A stretch of 64,000 bases of DNA from Orbilia blumenaviensis (GCA_036872755.1 JAVHNS010000003.1:3286001-3350000), one strand, 5' to 3'. Shown: positions 1-13,400, numbered from the stretch's first letter. The notes: a model not told the origin generated them from the letters alone. Translations and numbers: made by a program.

Positions 1-3000
1 ACGAATCCTGCATTGCTGACAATCGAAATCGGGAATGTAGCTGTGGAGGTAAAGATATGCATACCAAACACCGTCATCTGCGTAACAATGCCCCCCCAAA
101 AAGGGAAAAGCTGGGTGTCACAACAGAGTAGCAATTCTTCGAATTATCAAATTGCCAAGTCGATCAAGCTAGCGAAGGCTTTTGGGAGAGAGGCTGGCCG
201 GGTGCCGAACGGGTGTCTTGCCCGTTTTGGAACCCGCGCGCAGGGGTAATCAGTGGTGCCTAGGCATTTTCTTCAAGGATCAATGGCCTTTGGATTAACA
301 ATGGGACATGCAAAAATGCGAATTCGAACTGTCAAGCGTGGGGTATCCTATTTTCGTTTTTTGGACCTCTAAGCTTTGTATTGTCCACCCACGTGGTGAC
401 TTGATAGGAATTACTCGGGCGGGTTCGATTACGGGGAAACAGTTTTTGAGGTTCTGCCTAGTAGCCAGTCGAAGACATGAGGATTCACTTTTTCTGCGTT
501 GCGCCGAGGATCTTGGACCGACCGACCGACCGACTGATGGTTGCTTGGATAGGGCTGAAACTGTCAACTGCAGCCCTACGCCAGCTATCCGTCATGATTC
601 AAGCTGACGCTGCATGTCTGGCATCGCGATCGGAGCATAACGTTTCGACCCACACTAGTGCTGACCTCATTCAACGAAGCAAAATTGCGAGATGGGTGGC
701 ATTACGTTTCTTGAATTGGGTATCGGTTGAACCGGTCTTGTTGCCCGTGACCGAATTAACATTTGCATATCTAGCCGTGGTCTTGAAGTGGTGATTAAAA
801 TGACCCACGTTGTTGTTGCAAGCTGATGCATCATGCGTCCTGCGGAAATGCGAACTACTAGTAGACACTAACCTCGTTACTTGAATTTATACAATATCTA
901 CCAAAGATTATGAATTCTCCCTAGTGTCAACCTACAATGTACGATATTCTCCAACTTACGCCCGGAAATCAAATAAATTTAAACTATTTACTGATATATT
1001 TATAAAACCCTCACAATATCAAAACTAATATACCAACCTCCAGGTTTTAATTTATCAGACGCAGACTTCCCAGATTCTGCCTATTCCATAATCGAATATA
1101 TATATCTGGTTATCGACAGGAATACAGCGAGACTGCATCATGGTCGGGCGGTATTAGATATCATTATCACATCTCTAATAAGTAATACTATTAGACCTCC
1201 ACCAAAATGAGCAATGATGATGATGATGGTTCAGAAATGGGAAAGCCACCATTTTCTTGATAACAGAACGCAGTAACGGTGTCATATGGTACCACGTGAC
1301 ACCTCGTGCAGAAACTGACTTTGGCTACCTCCAGCCAAAACCAGATGTGATTATGGAGGACCACTTGGCTGTAGCGTTGCGGCGCCGTATGGGTTCGCCG
1401 TCGAGTAGCTCCAAATTCAGCGTCTTGGCAACCTTGATAGGTATCAAGTTCACCATCGCACCGCCATCTAATAGCATTCTGTTCAGTCGGCAACGGCCGT
1501 ATTTTGAATAGTAAATATACGTGGTGTGTAACCCGAGGTCGAATTATCCATATTACCGGAAAGTAGAGCGCTTAAGCTTGGATTTGGTATCCAAAGCTCT
1601 TTGTGGGATTTCCATTGTCCAGCCCTATTCCTTTTATCATCTCTCTGCTTTAGCCCCCTCGTCTTTTAGACTCCTCCTCCTCGCATCTTCCCGGGCACCC
1701 CCTCCTGCAATGCCCCATTCCCCTTTGTTCCATGTTGTCCTGGTTGAATTTTGAAATATAATAATTTACCTGCTGCGCTGGAAATCGGGGTAGGATTAAT
1801 CCGTGTAAGACTGGTATCGAAAATAGCGCCGTTTTTTTTTTTTGAATTACAGCCCTACTAGAGGATTGGATCGGTCGATTGTAGGTCGTCAGTCCATTTG
1901 AAACTCTTATCCTCCATCCCTCTATTTTACTCCCGTCTTTTCTAGAATTTTTGAAAAGGTTTAGGAGCATTGCATTGATTCGGACTCGAGTAGTTACTCA
2001 ACACCAGAAGGCCCACGTTTCCATGCATAAAAGAGTTAAATTAACATAATTATGCGCAAAACTTTCGACTTTGTGTTGTCTGATTACCCAACAAGACCGC
2101 GCAAAACCCAACATGCAGCCCCGTTGATTCTTCCGTCTGGTTCAACGTGACATTGATTCGAGCGGCCTAGTGATTACGTGAGGTAAGTGCTTTTGCCAGA
2201 GACACTACCGCAGGGACAATGGTGCGTTCTTTTGAAGGCCCTGATATGTCCTTAGGATGTCTTTACTACTGTAACGCCAAACTTAAGGCTGACTTGAGCG
2301 CCTGTGTTTGATCAACAGCGCAGAAACCGTGCCGTTTTCCCCTATAGTAGTTACGGCGTACTTTCAAAGAAAGCGGGCTTCCCGTGGCGAAAATTGGTCT
2401 CGCCATTGTTCGACTTCGGCTCGTGTAACAATCTGCCTTTTCGCCTTCGAGCCCGGCAGGAATAAAAATATGGGTAGCCTATTCCCACAACCTGTCCACA
2501 GCATCCCAAGACCGCCTCGGCATGCCGAAATGGTATCAAGGTTCCAACAAACACAACAACTAACGTTTTCAGCTCGATATCGCTCTAATAAAGAAATAGA
2601 AGGAGACTAATCAGCAAAAAATGAAGAAAGGTTACCCCTTGCTAACAAATTACTCATAGTTAGCTGTAGCGCTGGGTTGTGTGTACCATCGAAAACAATC
2701 AGATCTATAGAACTGGGAAGATCTATGCGACCGAAAACCAGATTTTTTTTTGTTTTGGCCTTCGATCTTCCGTTGCAGTATCGTCAAGCGTAGGGTTCCT
2801 GCATTTAGACACCTACCAAGCCACGCACGAATTAAACCATGGCGCACGATCAATTAGAGGATTGGGCAGGTGGTCGTCGCATATGGAGAGCTTGAAAAAA
2901 ATTGCGGCTTCAAAACAAAAATCTCTACAGCTTTATAATTTATCGCAGCCGTAGAACTTTTGCGCATTTCCGATTTCGTGCCCTTTTGATAACATATAAC

Positions 3001-3545
3001 TTCTAAGCGAAATCGCCTTCTAAAACCACACTATCGTCGAATGTTATCGGTCCCATATCATTCCATATCACAACATAATTTCGATTAAAAGCTTACAGGC
3101 CTAATCAACCAATAAACAGATCTTCTTCAACATTCTAAAACTTTGTTAAATCCCGGCCCTTAGTTGTATCTGTGTCGCCCAGTGATCCAACAACAGAGAC
3201 ACCCCCGGCCTCCTTCCTTGCTAGTGAACATCTTCCTGGGGTAATGGATTCCACACCTGCCCCAAAACTCAGCTCCAACCCATGGTTTGCCGACGCGAAT
3301 GTGAGCTATGGAAACCTTTCCAGCTGAGTGAGTCTATTATCACGGTATTCTATTAGCATGAGCTCGCTCAAGTACTTAAGTAACAAAGGTATAAATGGAC
3401 GATCATTTCCAATGTGGATATCAATAGCTTCGTTCCATCCTTCAAGCTTTCCTGGTAATTGCACAGCTCTTGAAAAATTAGCACCATCACAAGCAGATAC
3501 ATTCTTTTCAAGATACCTATATATCTTATAAGCCAACTAGACAAA
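1..3545. other. gene-poor stretch, no supported gene
   Basis: Only short overlapping open frames occur on both strands. None has a recognisable domain, signal peptide or convincing exon chain. GC looks ordinary. A C/T-rich stretch lies at about 1620-1740. A T-run lies at 1831-1841. I see no repeat or RNA gene that I can support. Confidence 0.6.
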
Positions 3546-4128
3546 ATGCAAATTACATACTTTGCCGTCTCCTTCTTCGCAGCGCTGGCTGCCGCAGGAG
3601 CCATCCCTCCTGTGCAACCCACCCCTCGCCCAACCACCCGTGGCACTCCTACCACTCGTGCTACCACCAAGTGGACCCCCACCACCAGGTGGACCACCAG
3701 GGCCGTAAGTCTTCCTTCTACCTCCAATATAACTATAATACCCAATCATCCAACTAACAAAAACCTCCCGGAACCAGCCCACCCCAAAAACCACAATAAC
3801 CCGCATCACAACCCGCGCCACAAAGCCGTGCACGGTAACCCTCTGCTACGACAACGTAAACGAATGCGGCATGCTCTACGGCGGCTGTTTCCCCGCCTGT
3901 CCCGACTCTCCCACTCCAACATTCTCTCCACCACCGTGTCCAAAGTCCACCAGCACTAAGTGCGATATCCACCTATGTGTTGATGGGGTTAATGAGTGCG
4001 GCATGATGTATGGTGGGTGCTTTCCCGCGTGTCCTGGAATCCCGACCCCGACGTTCACACCACCGCCGTGTCCGACTGCGGGGTTGAATAACCCACCTAT
4101 TGTTACTAGACTTCCTCCTCGTGCTTAG
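3546..4128 (+). CDS. small secreted Thr/Pro-rich protein with two cysteine repeats
   Basis: Two exons, 3546-3704 and 3778-4128, flank a 73-nt intron with donor GTAAGT, branch CTAAC and acceptor CAG. They give a 169-residue protein. Residues 1 to about 19 form a classic signal peptide. A Thr/Pro/Arg-rich stretch to about residue 75 is probably O-glycosylated and reads like a linker. It is followed by two near-identical modules of the form C-x3-LC-x-D-x-VNECGM-x-YGGCFPACP, each ending in a PTPTF-x-PPPCP tail, so the unit is tandemly duplicated. The even, conserved cysteines suggest disulfide bonds in an extracellular protein. Proteins with an NECG-x-x-YGGC core are known in fungal secretomes, but I know of no assigned function. 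It could be a wall-associated or effector-like protein; that is inference only. The frame continues cleanly only if the intron is removed. Confidence 0.8.
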
Positions 4129-4759
4129 AGGGTTTCGGTAGGTTTTTCCTTAATTGAAGGGTTTGTAATGTATATATAAAAAACGATAGTATGAGAGATG
4201 CAGCGTGCGATGAGTTCTGTATATTAGAGTGTACATATAGATAAATGGAAAAAAAGCAGTAATTAAATTCCTGTTAGAAACACCATGTTTCTTATAATTG
4301 TATCCAAACAGCTGGGGCATCTTGTCGGTAGGGATCTGTCTTGTCCGTCTACTAATCACGAATGCTACACCCACCTGTTGTACAACCCTATCTGTATCTA
4401 GTGGTGCCCCTTGTATTTAAGCTTCCCGTGCAAATTATAGTTAAACGAGATTCTGATCGCTACTACACATTGATTAGAGATGCAGTGTAACTTTATAATT
4501 ATAGGCTTCCAAGTGATATATATACAGCAATTACCCGGCCACAATCGCGCCACAGTGAATTAAGTGTTGTGTGCTGTTCTCTGAATATCCTCACACCTGG
4601 GTTTTAGGAACGGCAGATATGTAGGCTGAAATCTGGTTCTTAACGTAATCAACTGCTTACGCTTTAAAGCTGAGTAGATATAGTATGTTATATAACTCTC
4701 ATTACATTATAGTGATTAAATTGCCCGGCTATTTGCCAGGAACGTAGATATACAAGAAT
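4129..4759. other. intergenic between convergent genes
   Basis: This is the shared 3' flank of the secreted cysteine protein (+ strand) and the tannase-like gene (- strand). It is AT-leaning, with several TATATA runs (for example 4170-4178 and 4517-4526). No gene seen. Confidence 0.6.
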
Positions 4760-6507
4760 TTACTGGCACCCCCAGCTTTCCTTAGCATTAAAATCTCCTC
4801 CAAGGTATACGTTCTTCTTTGGCCACTTGCAATGGTCCTTCATACCCTTCACAGTACCAGTTTGCAAATCGATATTCCTCGCCCTGAGTCTCTCTGGTGC
4901 GACACCCTGTTCGACCCATTTAACCATGGTCATCAAAACGCTATCGTCGCTCGGGATACCCGGGATTCCTCTAACCCTTGCGAACTGCGAAGTAGCACCG
5001 ATATACCAGCTACCAGCTCCGCCCCAGCAATGGGATTGTCCGGAAATGGGGAAGTATCGATAAAACTGATCAAGCTGGGAGGAAGTTAGTCCCATGCTTC
5101 TGGAAACATATTCGTAGTATCTATACGAATTCTCAGAGCTGATAAGTCCGTCCTGAAGACCGTGGTAAGTCAGCAGCTTATGTCCCGTCCTCTTAAGTTT
5201 CTTCAAATCCTTCCAGGTAGAGACTCCGAAGGGATCGAGGGCGTTTAAGGCCATCACTTCTTGGAGCGAGAAGTTGGCGTCGAAATCCCAGTTTGGATCG
5301 TTCTTAACGGCGTATTTGAACCATTGGTCCGTGAAGTAAGGTGGTTGACCGTCGTAAACATCGCTGATAACTTCCGCGCCCGGGTCAAATCGTGGGTAAA
5401 GTAGGTTTCCGTCGGTACCGTAGTATGGCTCAAAGAATTTTCGAACCGCACCAACCTGTTTACTGGTCAAACAGCCGTGAGAAGCCCAGGTTTGACCGGT
5501 GGCGCACATCAACGCCTCGAATCGAGGGTTGCAGCTTCGGGGTTCCTCGATGACACCGTCGGCTGCACCATCAAGACTATCGCATTGCGAAAGAATCATG
5601 TTACGCATAGCGGCCCACTGATCCCCGTTTAGATGTGTGGCATCACCGGGCTTTCCCATAACCTTATAATAGTGCCCGACAATCGAGAAGAGGTTGTTGA
5701 TATCGTTTGCTGGTGCGCCGGCAATAATTCCGTCGAATTCCTCGGGGAAATCTTGAGCGGCTTTGAGACCTTGGCGACCGCCGCTGGAGCAGCCCATGTA
5801 GTATGAATTCTTGAGGGCGGTTTGGTAAAAGTGTCTGACGGCTTTCTTGCCGACTTTGGTAGCGGTTTTGATACTGTGGGGCTGGGTGTTAGTATAATCA
5901 TACATGTAGAGGAGGCGTTAATAGATATGGGGTAGCATACGCTCTATAAGCATAATCCTCAACAACTCCAGGATTATTCAGCATAGGCTCCGCAGTATCA
6001 CCAAGATGCCCATTGTTATGCGCGATGGTCGCAAATCCAAGCGAAGCAGTGTATGCCATGTCAGGATATGCAATACCTAGCAATTAACCTGTGGTCAGCT
6101 ACTAGAAAACTCAAAATGTGGTGGTGTGCATATCCAAGGAGTAGAAGCTTACATCCACCAAGTCCACCGTTACCAAGCACCAAATATCTCTTCTTTGACC
6201 AGTCTACAGGCATCCAAGCCTCCATCTCAAGACCAGAGGTGCTGCTCGTCGCCACTTTGAGCCTTAAGCGGCACATATCTACATATGTGATGGTGAATGG
6301 CTTGGACTGGCATGATGGGTGGTTATCCGGGTTTGTGACATTTGCGCCGGCTGGCAGATACTCCGATAGTAGGACTGTAGTCTTAGAGTCCGGGGAGAAG
6401 GTTTGAGCTAGACGGTTGCATCGCCTTTCAAATTTCCCTTGCTGGGGTACGGCGGCGGCAAGTGAGAAAAAGACGGACGCGGTCCAAGTAAGGATTGAAG
6501 ACTTCAT
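4760..6507 (-). CDS. tannase / feruloyl esterase family protein, secreted
   Basis: Three exons on the minus strand, 6153-6507, 5941-6076 and 4760-5873, are separated by introns of 76 and 67 nt (donors GTAAGC and GTATGC). They encode 534 residues, a usual length for the tannase/FAE-B family (PF07519). Residues 1 to about 19 are a signal peptide. Family landmarks are NGGLGGC at the first splice junction, then YPDMAYTASLGFATIAHNNG, then GCSSGGRQGLKAAQDFP. The nucleophile is Ser193, directly after Cys192. The catalytic His lies in SHCWGG. Together these give the CS...HC arrangement of this family, in which a disulfide joins the catalytic Ser and His neighbourhoods. The enzyme should hydrolyse phenolic esters (gallate or hydroxycinnamate) outside the cell; substrate preference cannot be read from sequence. 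A TATA-like box lies about 115 bp upstream of the start. Confidence 0.92.
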
Positions 6508-6618
6508 TTTTAAAGTAAATTATGTGCAGCCGGAGCGCTATAACTATAATTACAGAAAAAGAAGTTATAACTGGTGCGCTGAAGTGGTGAAGCACTCTTC
6601 AACCGGAAATTCCCAGGA

Positions 6619-6627
6619 CATTTATAG
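6619..6627 (-). promoter_or_regulatory. TATA-like box of the tannase/FAE gene
   Basis: On the minus strand the site reads TATAAATG, about 115 bp before the ATG at 6507. The position suits a fungal core promoter. It is assigned by motif and distance only. Confidence 0.45.
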
Positions 6628-7051
6628 GCTCGAGGAGGAGCCTGGCTACCATTTCAGAGATCGCGAAATGCACCGTTGCTTCTCGATTAATATGGTAATG
6701 ATTTGCATATCGCTTGAAGTCAGAACAGCAAGAGGTCGTGTGTGAGACATTCTCGACATCCGACGTTCGGCTTGGTTGCCGTTAGCGCTAGTAAGTATAT
6801 GGACGGTGGGTCCACGCTTCCGAATGGACCGACCAATGGTTATGGAATACCTTCCCGAATAATCACGCGTATATACCATTCAGGAAAGAAAGCTTAACGA
6901 TTGACTTCCAAGCTAGATTTTATAAGGAAAAAAAAAAGCACCTACGCCTACCGTAGCCCATTTTCTGTTTCAGAGGATAGTGGGGTGCAGGATTGCCCAT
7001 CTGATAATGGGACGGGTCGCAATGCTTCGAAGCGGCGGTGCCCGAAACCGT

Positions 7052-8365
7052 CTAAGTGCCTACCCCAAGTGGCAGCAGCACGTTCTGTGCTTTGTTTTCC
7101 TGGTAGTAGTCATAAACAACCGAGTACTCCGGAAGCTGCTCGCCTTTCTTTGGTCGCTTGTCTCTAGCCCAGACCCTCCATGGCGTTTTCCGAGGAATGA
7201 ATGGCTTATTCCAAGACCTTGGCTCTAGATGCGACGAATACCGAGCTATCGATCTGAACTTCACAGAGCTCGTGCTCTCAGCCATTTTTCTTGTCTCAAT
7301 GCTCAGTATATCGTACGGTTCGTATAGAGCTAGTGTGATCTCGACTTCTGTGTCCTGCATGCCGCCATAAGCGTTGGAGCCCTCTTTGCCTTCGGCGCCG
7401 TTCTTCGGGGCTATGGAACTCTTATCTTCCTTCCCCTCAATTTGCATGATGACACTGTAATGATCTGGAAAATAAGAATCGTTGTGGTCAGCGACCTCCC
7501 TCCTCTTCCTAACTTCATTGAGATCCACATCACCAAATAATGACCGATGCATGACATTGTAGACTAAATCTTTAACCGAAAGCATTCTACGCCGGCTCGT
7601 CCTAGAGCTCTGACAAAACGGTATCGTTGTAGTTCCGTTATCGTAGAGCTTTGTCTCGATTAAGCTTTCGAATTCAATTCCACAGTACAGCGTTACCACG
7701 GCTGACAGGTTCTCGGGCCGAATGAGTCTATTAGACGTATTCAACCGGATCCCAGACGGCGGTTCAACAAGTACGGCGGTTTCGAACTCCTTAAGCTTCG
7801 GTTTGATAAGTGCTACAAGCTCGTCCATCAACGCATCACGGGAGTCGACCCCAGTAATTTCCTGCGCCTTGGAAAACGGCAACCTCATGAACCGTCTCCA
7901 GAAGAGCTGTAAGAAATGGATCGCAACGGGGTGGACTTCGAAAAGATCGGTATACGTGTGCACGGTGCACATCGGTGAAGAAGAGCTACGGCATTTGCAC
8001 GCTGCGTTTGTGTATTCCGATCGAATGCTTGGCGGCGGTAACGAGATCCCATCCAAAGCCTTTAGTCTCTTCGGTGTTGGAAGCTGTAATTGATCCGGAC
8101 TATTATTTTCTGGCTTTTCGGGTGTAGGAGTGCTCGGAACGTTCTTAGGACGGCTGGGGACCCAGCATCTCCAGCGAAGGATAGGATCGGTTTCGATTTC
8201 GTCTTTCCACGTTTTACAGACCAAACGTGCGCCAGTGATGAGCTGTACCGGCGGGACGTGAGAGAGAATATGTGTAAGGATTTCGGGTATTCGGAAGATG
8301 TCACTAGAGGGAGGCAAACAAGTCTGAAACTCGGGTTCGGATACAGCCTCCTTAGGCTCTGCCAT
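7052..8365 (-). CDS. F-box protein
   Basis: An intronless frame of 437 residues starting at a true ATG. Residues about 25-65 form an F-box: IPEILTHILSHVPP followed by an LVCKTWKDEI helix ending in W-rich residues, the usual SKP1-binding fold of SCF ubiquitin ligases. The rest has no kelch, WD40 or LRR pattern that I recognise. A patch at about 110-130 is Cys-rich (CKCRSSSSPMC). The C-terminal third contains aromatic and basic clusters. It shares overall layout with the F-box protein at 23089 (F-box, then a region starting about 70 residues later with hydrophobic beta-like stretches), but I cannot prove homology by eye. The substrate is unknown. Confidence 0.8.
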   Translation of the reverse strand: MAEPKEAVSEPEFQTCLPPSSDIFRIPEILTHILSHVPPVQLITGARLVCKTWKDEIETDPILRWRCWVPSRPKNVPSTPTPEKPENNSPDQLQLPTPKRLKALDGISLPPPSIRSEYTNAACKCRSSSSPMCTVHTYTDLFEVHPVAIHFLQLFWRRFMRLPFSKAQEITGVDSRDALMDELVALIKPKLKEFETAVLVEPPSGIRLNTSNRLIRPENLSAVVTLYCGIEFESLIETKLYDNGTTTIPFCQSSRTSRRRMLSVKDLVYNVMHRSLFGDVDLNEVRKRREVADHNDSYFPDHYSVIMQIEGKEDKSSIAPKNGAEGKEGSNAYGGMQDTEVEITLALYEPYDILSIETRKMAESTSSVKFRSIARYSSHLEPRSWNKPFIPRKTPWRVWARDKRPKKGEQLPEYSVVYDYYQENKAQNVLLPLGVGT

Positions 8366-9024
8366 GATATGGATGGGATAGACGACGGCTACCGGGATCT
8401 AGAACGTGGGGATCTGGTTGTTGGAAGTTGTTGTACTTCCTTCGAGGATTGAAGTGGCGTGGGGTCTCACAAGCGTCGGGAGCTGGAGCTTCAAGCCTCA
8501 TGCTGGCCAGCTGTTATGCATGAGGACAAAAAGGGAAATCCAACAAATACAACGCACCGGGTGCGACATCCCATAAGAATCGCAGTTGGGCTGAACCGGA
8601 CAGCTCCCTCGTGAATGTATCAAGCTGGTATAGTAATATAAGGTAGGTTAATAATGTGGAGTTCGGTCTCAACAGGAGTCTACTCAGAGGGACAGCGTAG
8701 TAAGTGCTTCAATTTTGTCGATACTGGTTTGACGAATAACATTGGAGGGGTAAACAACGCCCAAAATACAACAGTATGGTTTAAATTCTGGGGCGGGCGA
8801 CGCTCTGTGAGAATAGAAGATTAACCGACAGTTGTTTGATTATTAAAGGGCTCAACTATGGGCTCCATTACCATAAAATAGAACGGGAAGGACACGTGGT
8901 GTATAAATCTTGAAAAAAGAATCATCAACGATGCTCAAATCCGAGGGAAATTAGAGAAACGAGCATCATAATGGAAGTAAATAAAGATTAACTAGAATAT
9001 ACGTATATACACACGGGCGTGCGC
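8366..9024. other. intergenic
   Basis: Upstream flank of the 7052 F-box gene and downstream flank of the acidic secreted protein. No open frame or repeat that I can support. Confidence 0.6.
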
Positions 9025-9981
9025 TCATACACTAGATGGTGTACGGTAGTCATCATCTGAGTCGGAACCTAGGAATTTTCGATACCATAATAGCTCGGCA
9101 TCACTGTTGCTGTCATCTGAGCTTTGATCCGGATCCATCTGTTCTTCTTTGAACTCCTCTTCGTAAAGGTTCCGTACTACTCTCCTAGGAACTGAATCTC
9201 CCTGCTTTTCCTCCTCGTAGTTGTCATAGCGTTGTACAGGGTTCACGTCCGCCCAGGCCTTAGCACCAATGCCTCTCTCGCCGCCCCCAGCTACTCGATC
9301 ATTGTTTCTACTGGGCGCATCAAAGCCCGGATCGGATACGGCTGTGTGAAACTCATTCTCTTTAATATCGCTCTCTGGGAAATAACCCGTTTCAGGTGGA
9401 GTTACAAAGAGGCGGCCATCCTCTTCCAATAGCTCTTCTTCCTCAGTCTGCTTTACCTCTTCCGCTGCCGTTTCCAAAATTTCTTTAGTCTTACCAGGGC
9501 CATATTTCCAGTCTTCATCCAAAAATCCCAGGCTCGCCGGTATATCTAGGAAGCATAAGGGCACCCCCAAATGTCAACAAAACTATGCGTTTGAAATATT
9601 TTCCGACAAGCCGAAAACAGCATGGATGATAAACACGTGGTAGATATATATCTCACCTAATGGGAAATCCTCCGTAAGATTTCTTACGAAATCAAAATAC
9701 ATGACAGCTTTAGCGACTAGGCCATAAGGGGGTATGGAACCGCTTCCCATTTCTCTCTCAAGTGCTTTAGTTTCGGCGATTAGTTTTTGAATATCTTTAC
9801 CTGTAAGATCTGGTCTGATTTTTTGGGTCTGTATATCTGTGTGTAGCACGTTGAGATCATCGAGGAGGTCTGAGAAACTGTCGAACCGGAGAAAGGGAAG
9901 ATTAACAGGAATTGCAAAACCAATGATGGCAAAGTATAACGCCAAACCTAGCGGTAAATACGTCCTGGTATATATAGTCAT
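9025..9981 (-). CDS. predicted secreted acidic protein, unknown function
   Basis: Two exons, 9657-9981 and 9025-9545, flank a 111-nt intron (donor GTGAGA, acceptor TAG). They encode 281 residues. I chose the ATG at 9981 rather than the longer upstream frame because it places a hydrophobic signal sequence (about residues 8-25, ending near AIPVN) at the N-terminus. A helical region follows at about 30-110. The C-terminal half is very rich in Glu and Asp, with EEE and SDDDY-type clusters, and ends in a short acidic tail. No domain recognised. It lies just downstream of, and on the same strand as, the large secreted acidic protein at 10429; the two may be functionally linked. That link is inference from adjacency and composition. 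Confidence 0.65.
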
Positions 9982-10428
9982 GACTTGTATGTACTTGAAG
10001 GGCGAGGATTGATCGGTCAATGAATATGACGTGGTGTATCGGTTAGTGAAGTTGAAACATGCTCCAAGCTCACGGGTACTGCGTACCAGGAGATGATTCC
10101 ACAACCTTTAGCTTTAACAACGGTTACGTAAATTTGTCTTTTAATTGCCTCGAACACACTCCAATATGAAGCTACGTGGAATTATACTACGAGTGGAAAC
10201 CACCTCATAGCGAGTTTGATCAAAAATTAACGATTCGCTGCACGGCAAGTCATCTATTAGCCGAATATATTCTCGGAAACTCAAATAATAAGTATACAAA
10301 ATTTAAAAATAAGAACTGAGTGAGATCGTGACCCGTCACCCATAATGATAGTTTATTAGCTTCAAAGTTTCGGTTCGAGCAGATGGCTCTCCTGCAGGTA
10401 TACATATATCAGCCGTATTATGGCACCC
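9982..10428. other. intergenic
   Basis: Short spacer between two same-strand genes. It should hold the promoter of the acidic secreted protein and the 3' end of the 1388-residue gene. No distinctive element seen. Confidence 0.5.
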
Positions 10429-13400
10429 CTAGCCCGGAACACCCCAGCCGTCGTTATCAAGATCTTCGATTTTGGAACGCCCTTTCTGCTTCTTTGATTG
10501 CAATGTCTTAGGTTCTGGCGCTGTCCTTATCACAATCAGCAACCTAAGCTGACCACGTGTTCCGATGACTACAATATCCTGTACAGACTGCGAAACCAGC
10601 AACCTCGGATACAGTTCCATTGCCAAGTATGTAGCCCTGGTCTCGGGCAATCCATAGAACCTTGTCTCGAGCGCGAGGTCAAACCTCTGGTTCTCAAAGG
10701 CTCCACTAAGCTCATCACGCCAAAAAAATCCATATCTTGGTTTCGCTAACAAGAAGACGTGGTTTGGAGCGGGGTTGTTACCGTGTAAATCGGTCCATAT
10801 GTCGAATATCTCCTGTTCTGATTTTGGTTGAAGTTTAAAGTAGTAGACATGACGTAGTCCTTCTTCTCTTTTTATCTTTGTAGGGATGGACCAAATCTTG
10901 CCAATTATCTGCGCAAGGCGCTTGATGAATTCTCCTAGACTCAGTCCAGCTCGAGGAGAGGTTCTAAAAATTACAGCTCTTACCGACGTCCCCGATACAA
11001 GGACCTCATACACAATGTTTTCCGTCCATTTTTTGACATTAAAACCAAGGTAAACCCCCCTGTTTTTGTAAACCGGGCCCCAATCTCTAAAATCGTACGG
11101 CGCCAAGGTGGCGTTTGTGCCATCACCCGTACTGTTAACTCTCGTCATCCGGGGGATGTTTGATCGGCGCAATTGCCGCGCCGCGCTCACAATGTCACTG
11201 GGTAAGGCCAAACCTTCGCCAATGGGCGAGGTATCATACTCGGCGGCCCCAATGAGGGCTTCCCCCCTCCATGGCTCTAGCATTTTGATAATCCCTAGCA
11301 TCCGAAGAGACACAATGGTCTTAAACCCCTCCACAAACTGGTCTCTTAGTTCTGGATCCGTGATCGTCTGTGGAATGTCAAGATTGTGTCGTGGGGAATT
11401 TTGAAACTCTTTAATCATTCGGCCTACGCGATGATCCGCAAGAAACAGCAGTTCAGGTCTCTGTTCACCTTCTTCCTCAGTCCACCGGATACATATATGA
11501 CGGATGCCAACCCTAAAGCTTGCCGGAAAGGTATATTTAAGGAACAGTCCCGTAGCAGCCTGCCCCTCTGCTGTAGCTAGTAGAAGAAACCACGCGAGCT
11601 TATACCCGGCATTCGTAAATCTTTGGTCCCCTACCTTCGGGGCGTTACGGGTGGTTACCTTCTGGCTCTCGCCTACCTTCTGGGTTTCAATAATTTTTCT
11701 AAACTTCCGCCGACAAGTTTTAGAGACAAAAATTTCATGGGGACGGACTGTACTAAAACAAGCCTGCTCGTTAAACCTAAGACCGCCCCACCGGTAAATC
11801 CTACGCAAGAGTGATGCAGTTTGAGGAAACAGTTCGAGGAAGGAAACATAGCGGATATGTCTCGTCCTCCCGAGGTCTTTCCGTCGGAAGAGGCTGAGAT
11901 CGCTTTCCACGAAACGGCCATATTTTTTGACCCAGGATGCGAATAAGATATCTTCAAGTGGGGGCTCAGCCTCTCGTTTACCCTGGGGCACATTGATAAC
12001 GACGATATGCTTAAGCTCAAGGTTGACTGCCACTGTGTAGCCCTTGCTCGTATCGATTAACCCTGTTGGCTTCGCCGGTCCGATTCTGAAACCGGGATAT
12101 TTTACTCCAGTAATCAAACCATGAATGTCACCTTTCTGGGCCGGATTCCCCCGTATCTGGCGTTCCCACATGAATCCTGGAAAAATTTTGTAGTCGATAT
12201 ATTCTCCAAACTTTGTTAGGTGATTCTGCGCGGGGCTCGTGTATATGAGTGGCTTTTCTGAACCTGCTATCGTGTTTTCAATTTTAAAGTTCCCCAATAA
12301 TTCCTTCACGGAGGGGTACTTTGGTGTTTGCATAAAGGTCCTACGTGGTAGAGTCTGAAGACGCTTGCGGTAATCGTTGTCTTCCAGAGCCAGTTTCACA
12401 TATTGATTGAGTCCAGTCTTGAAGATATCTAACAGCTTTTCGCGCTCCAGACTCCGCGAATACTGATAAGATTTGTCGTCTTTTAACGTCAGGTAGACGA
12501 AAGATCCTTCCCGTGTAATGTAATTTCCAAACTCGATTTTGTGCATATAAAGGTTTCCCAGGCTCTCGCCGTACTTTTGTATGAATATTTTAATTGCCTT
12601 TCCTTCGAATGATTGGAGGAAAGTAGGCATCACTTTCGAAAAGCCGGCATCGGAAGAAGCAAATGAATAAATGTTACCGAATGGTTGCGACTTAATGCGG
12701 TTGAAGGCAGCTAGTAGCGAGTTTTCGCTTTTTCTCAGCATATCTAGTGTAATAGCTCGCAGGGGTATGCTAGAACCACCCTGGCGCAGCCACGCGGCGT
12801 AGATTATTTCACTAAGTGCAAGAGTAGCCCGGTCGATACCGGCGGGTGTGTCGTACTCTGGGTTTCCGAACCCTAGAAACACCAATTCATGTTCCCGCCG
12901 AGAGCATGAAATCCGATAAATAGTCGTGGATTCGGCTGCGGCACCGTATTGAAACTCCTCTGTATAGTAAGATGAGCCAGTCTTCACCTGGCTAGTAGTT
13001 CTCACTATATCGTACAGGAAAGGATGGCTATTAAGGGTGGAGCCGGCGCTAGTTTCTAAGACGATAACATTCGGATCATAGACAGGGTCTACATCAATAT
13101 CTTCGTCTGCTCCAAATCCTCCATATCCGGGATCTGATTCCTCATATCCATCGGACTCCTCGTATTCGGACTCCAGGACAACTTCGGGCTCCGACTCTTC
13201 ATGCGGATCTAATTCTTTATATCCGGATTCCGATCCCTCATATTCATGTTCATTTGATCCCCCATACCCATCCAATGCCTCGCTTACATCAAATTCTTGA
13301 TCCATACCCCCCTCCGGACCAATAACTGCTTGCCAATTTTTGCTATTTTCTGGAGGGCGAAACTCGAGGAACACATCAACTCTAGAGGGTTCTTCGATTT

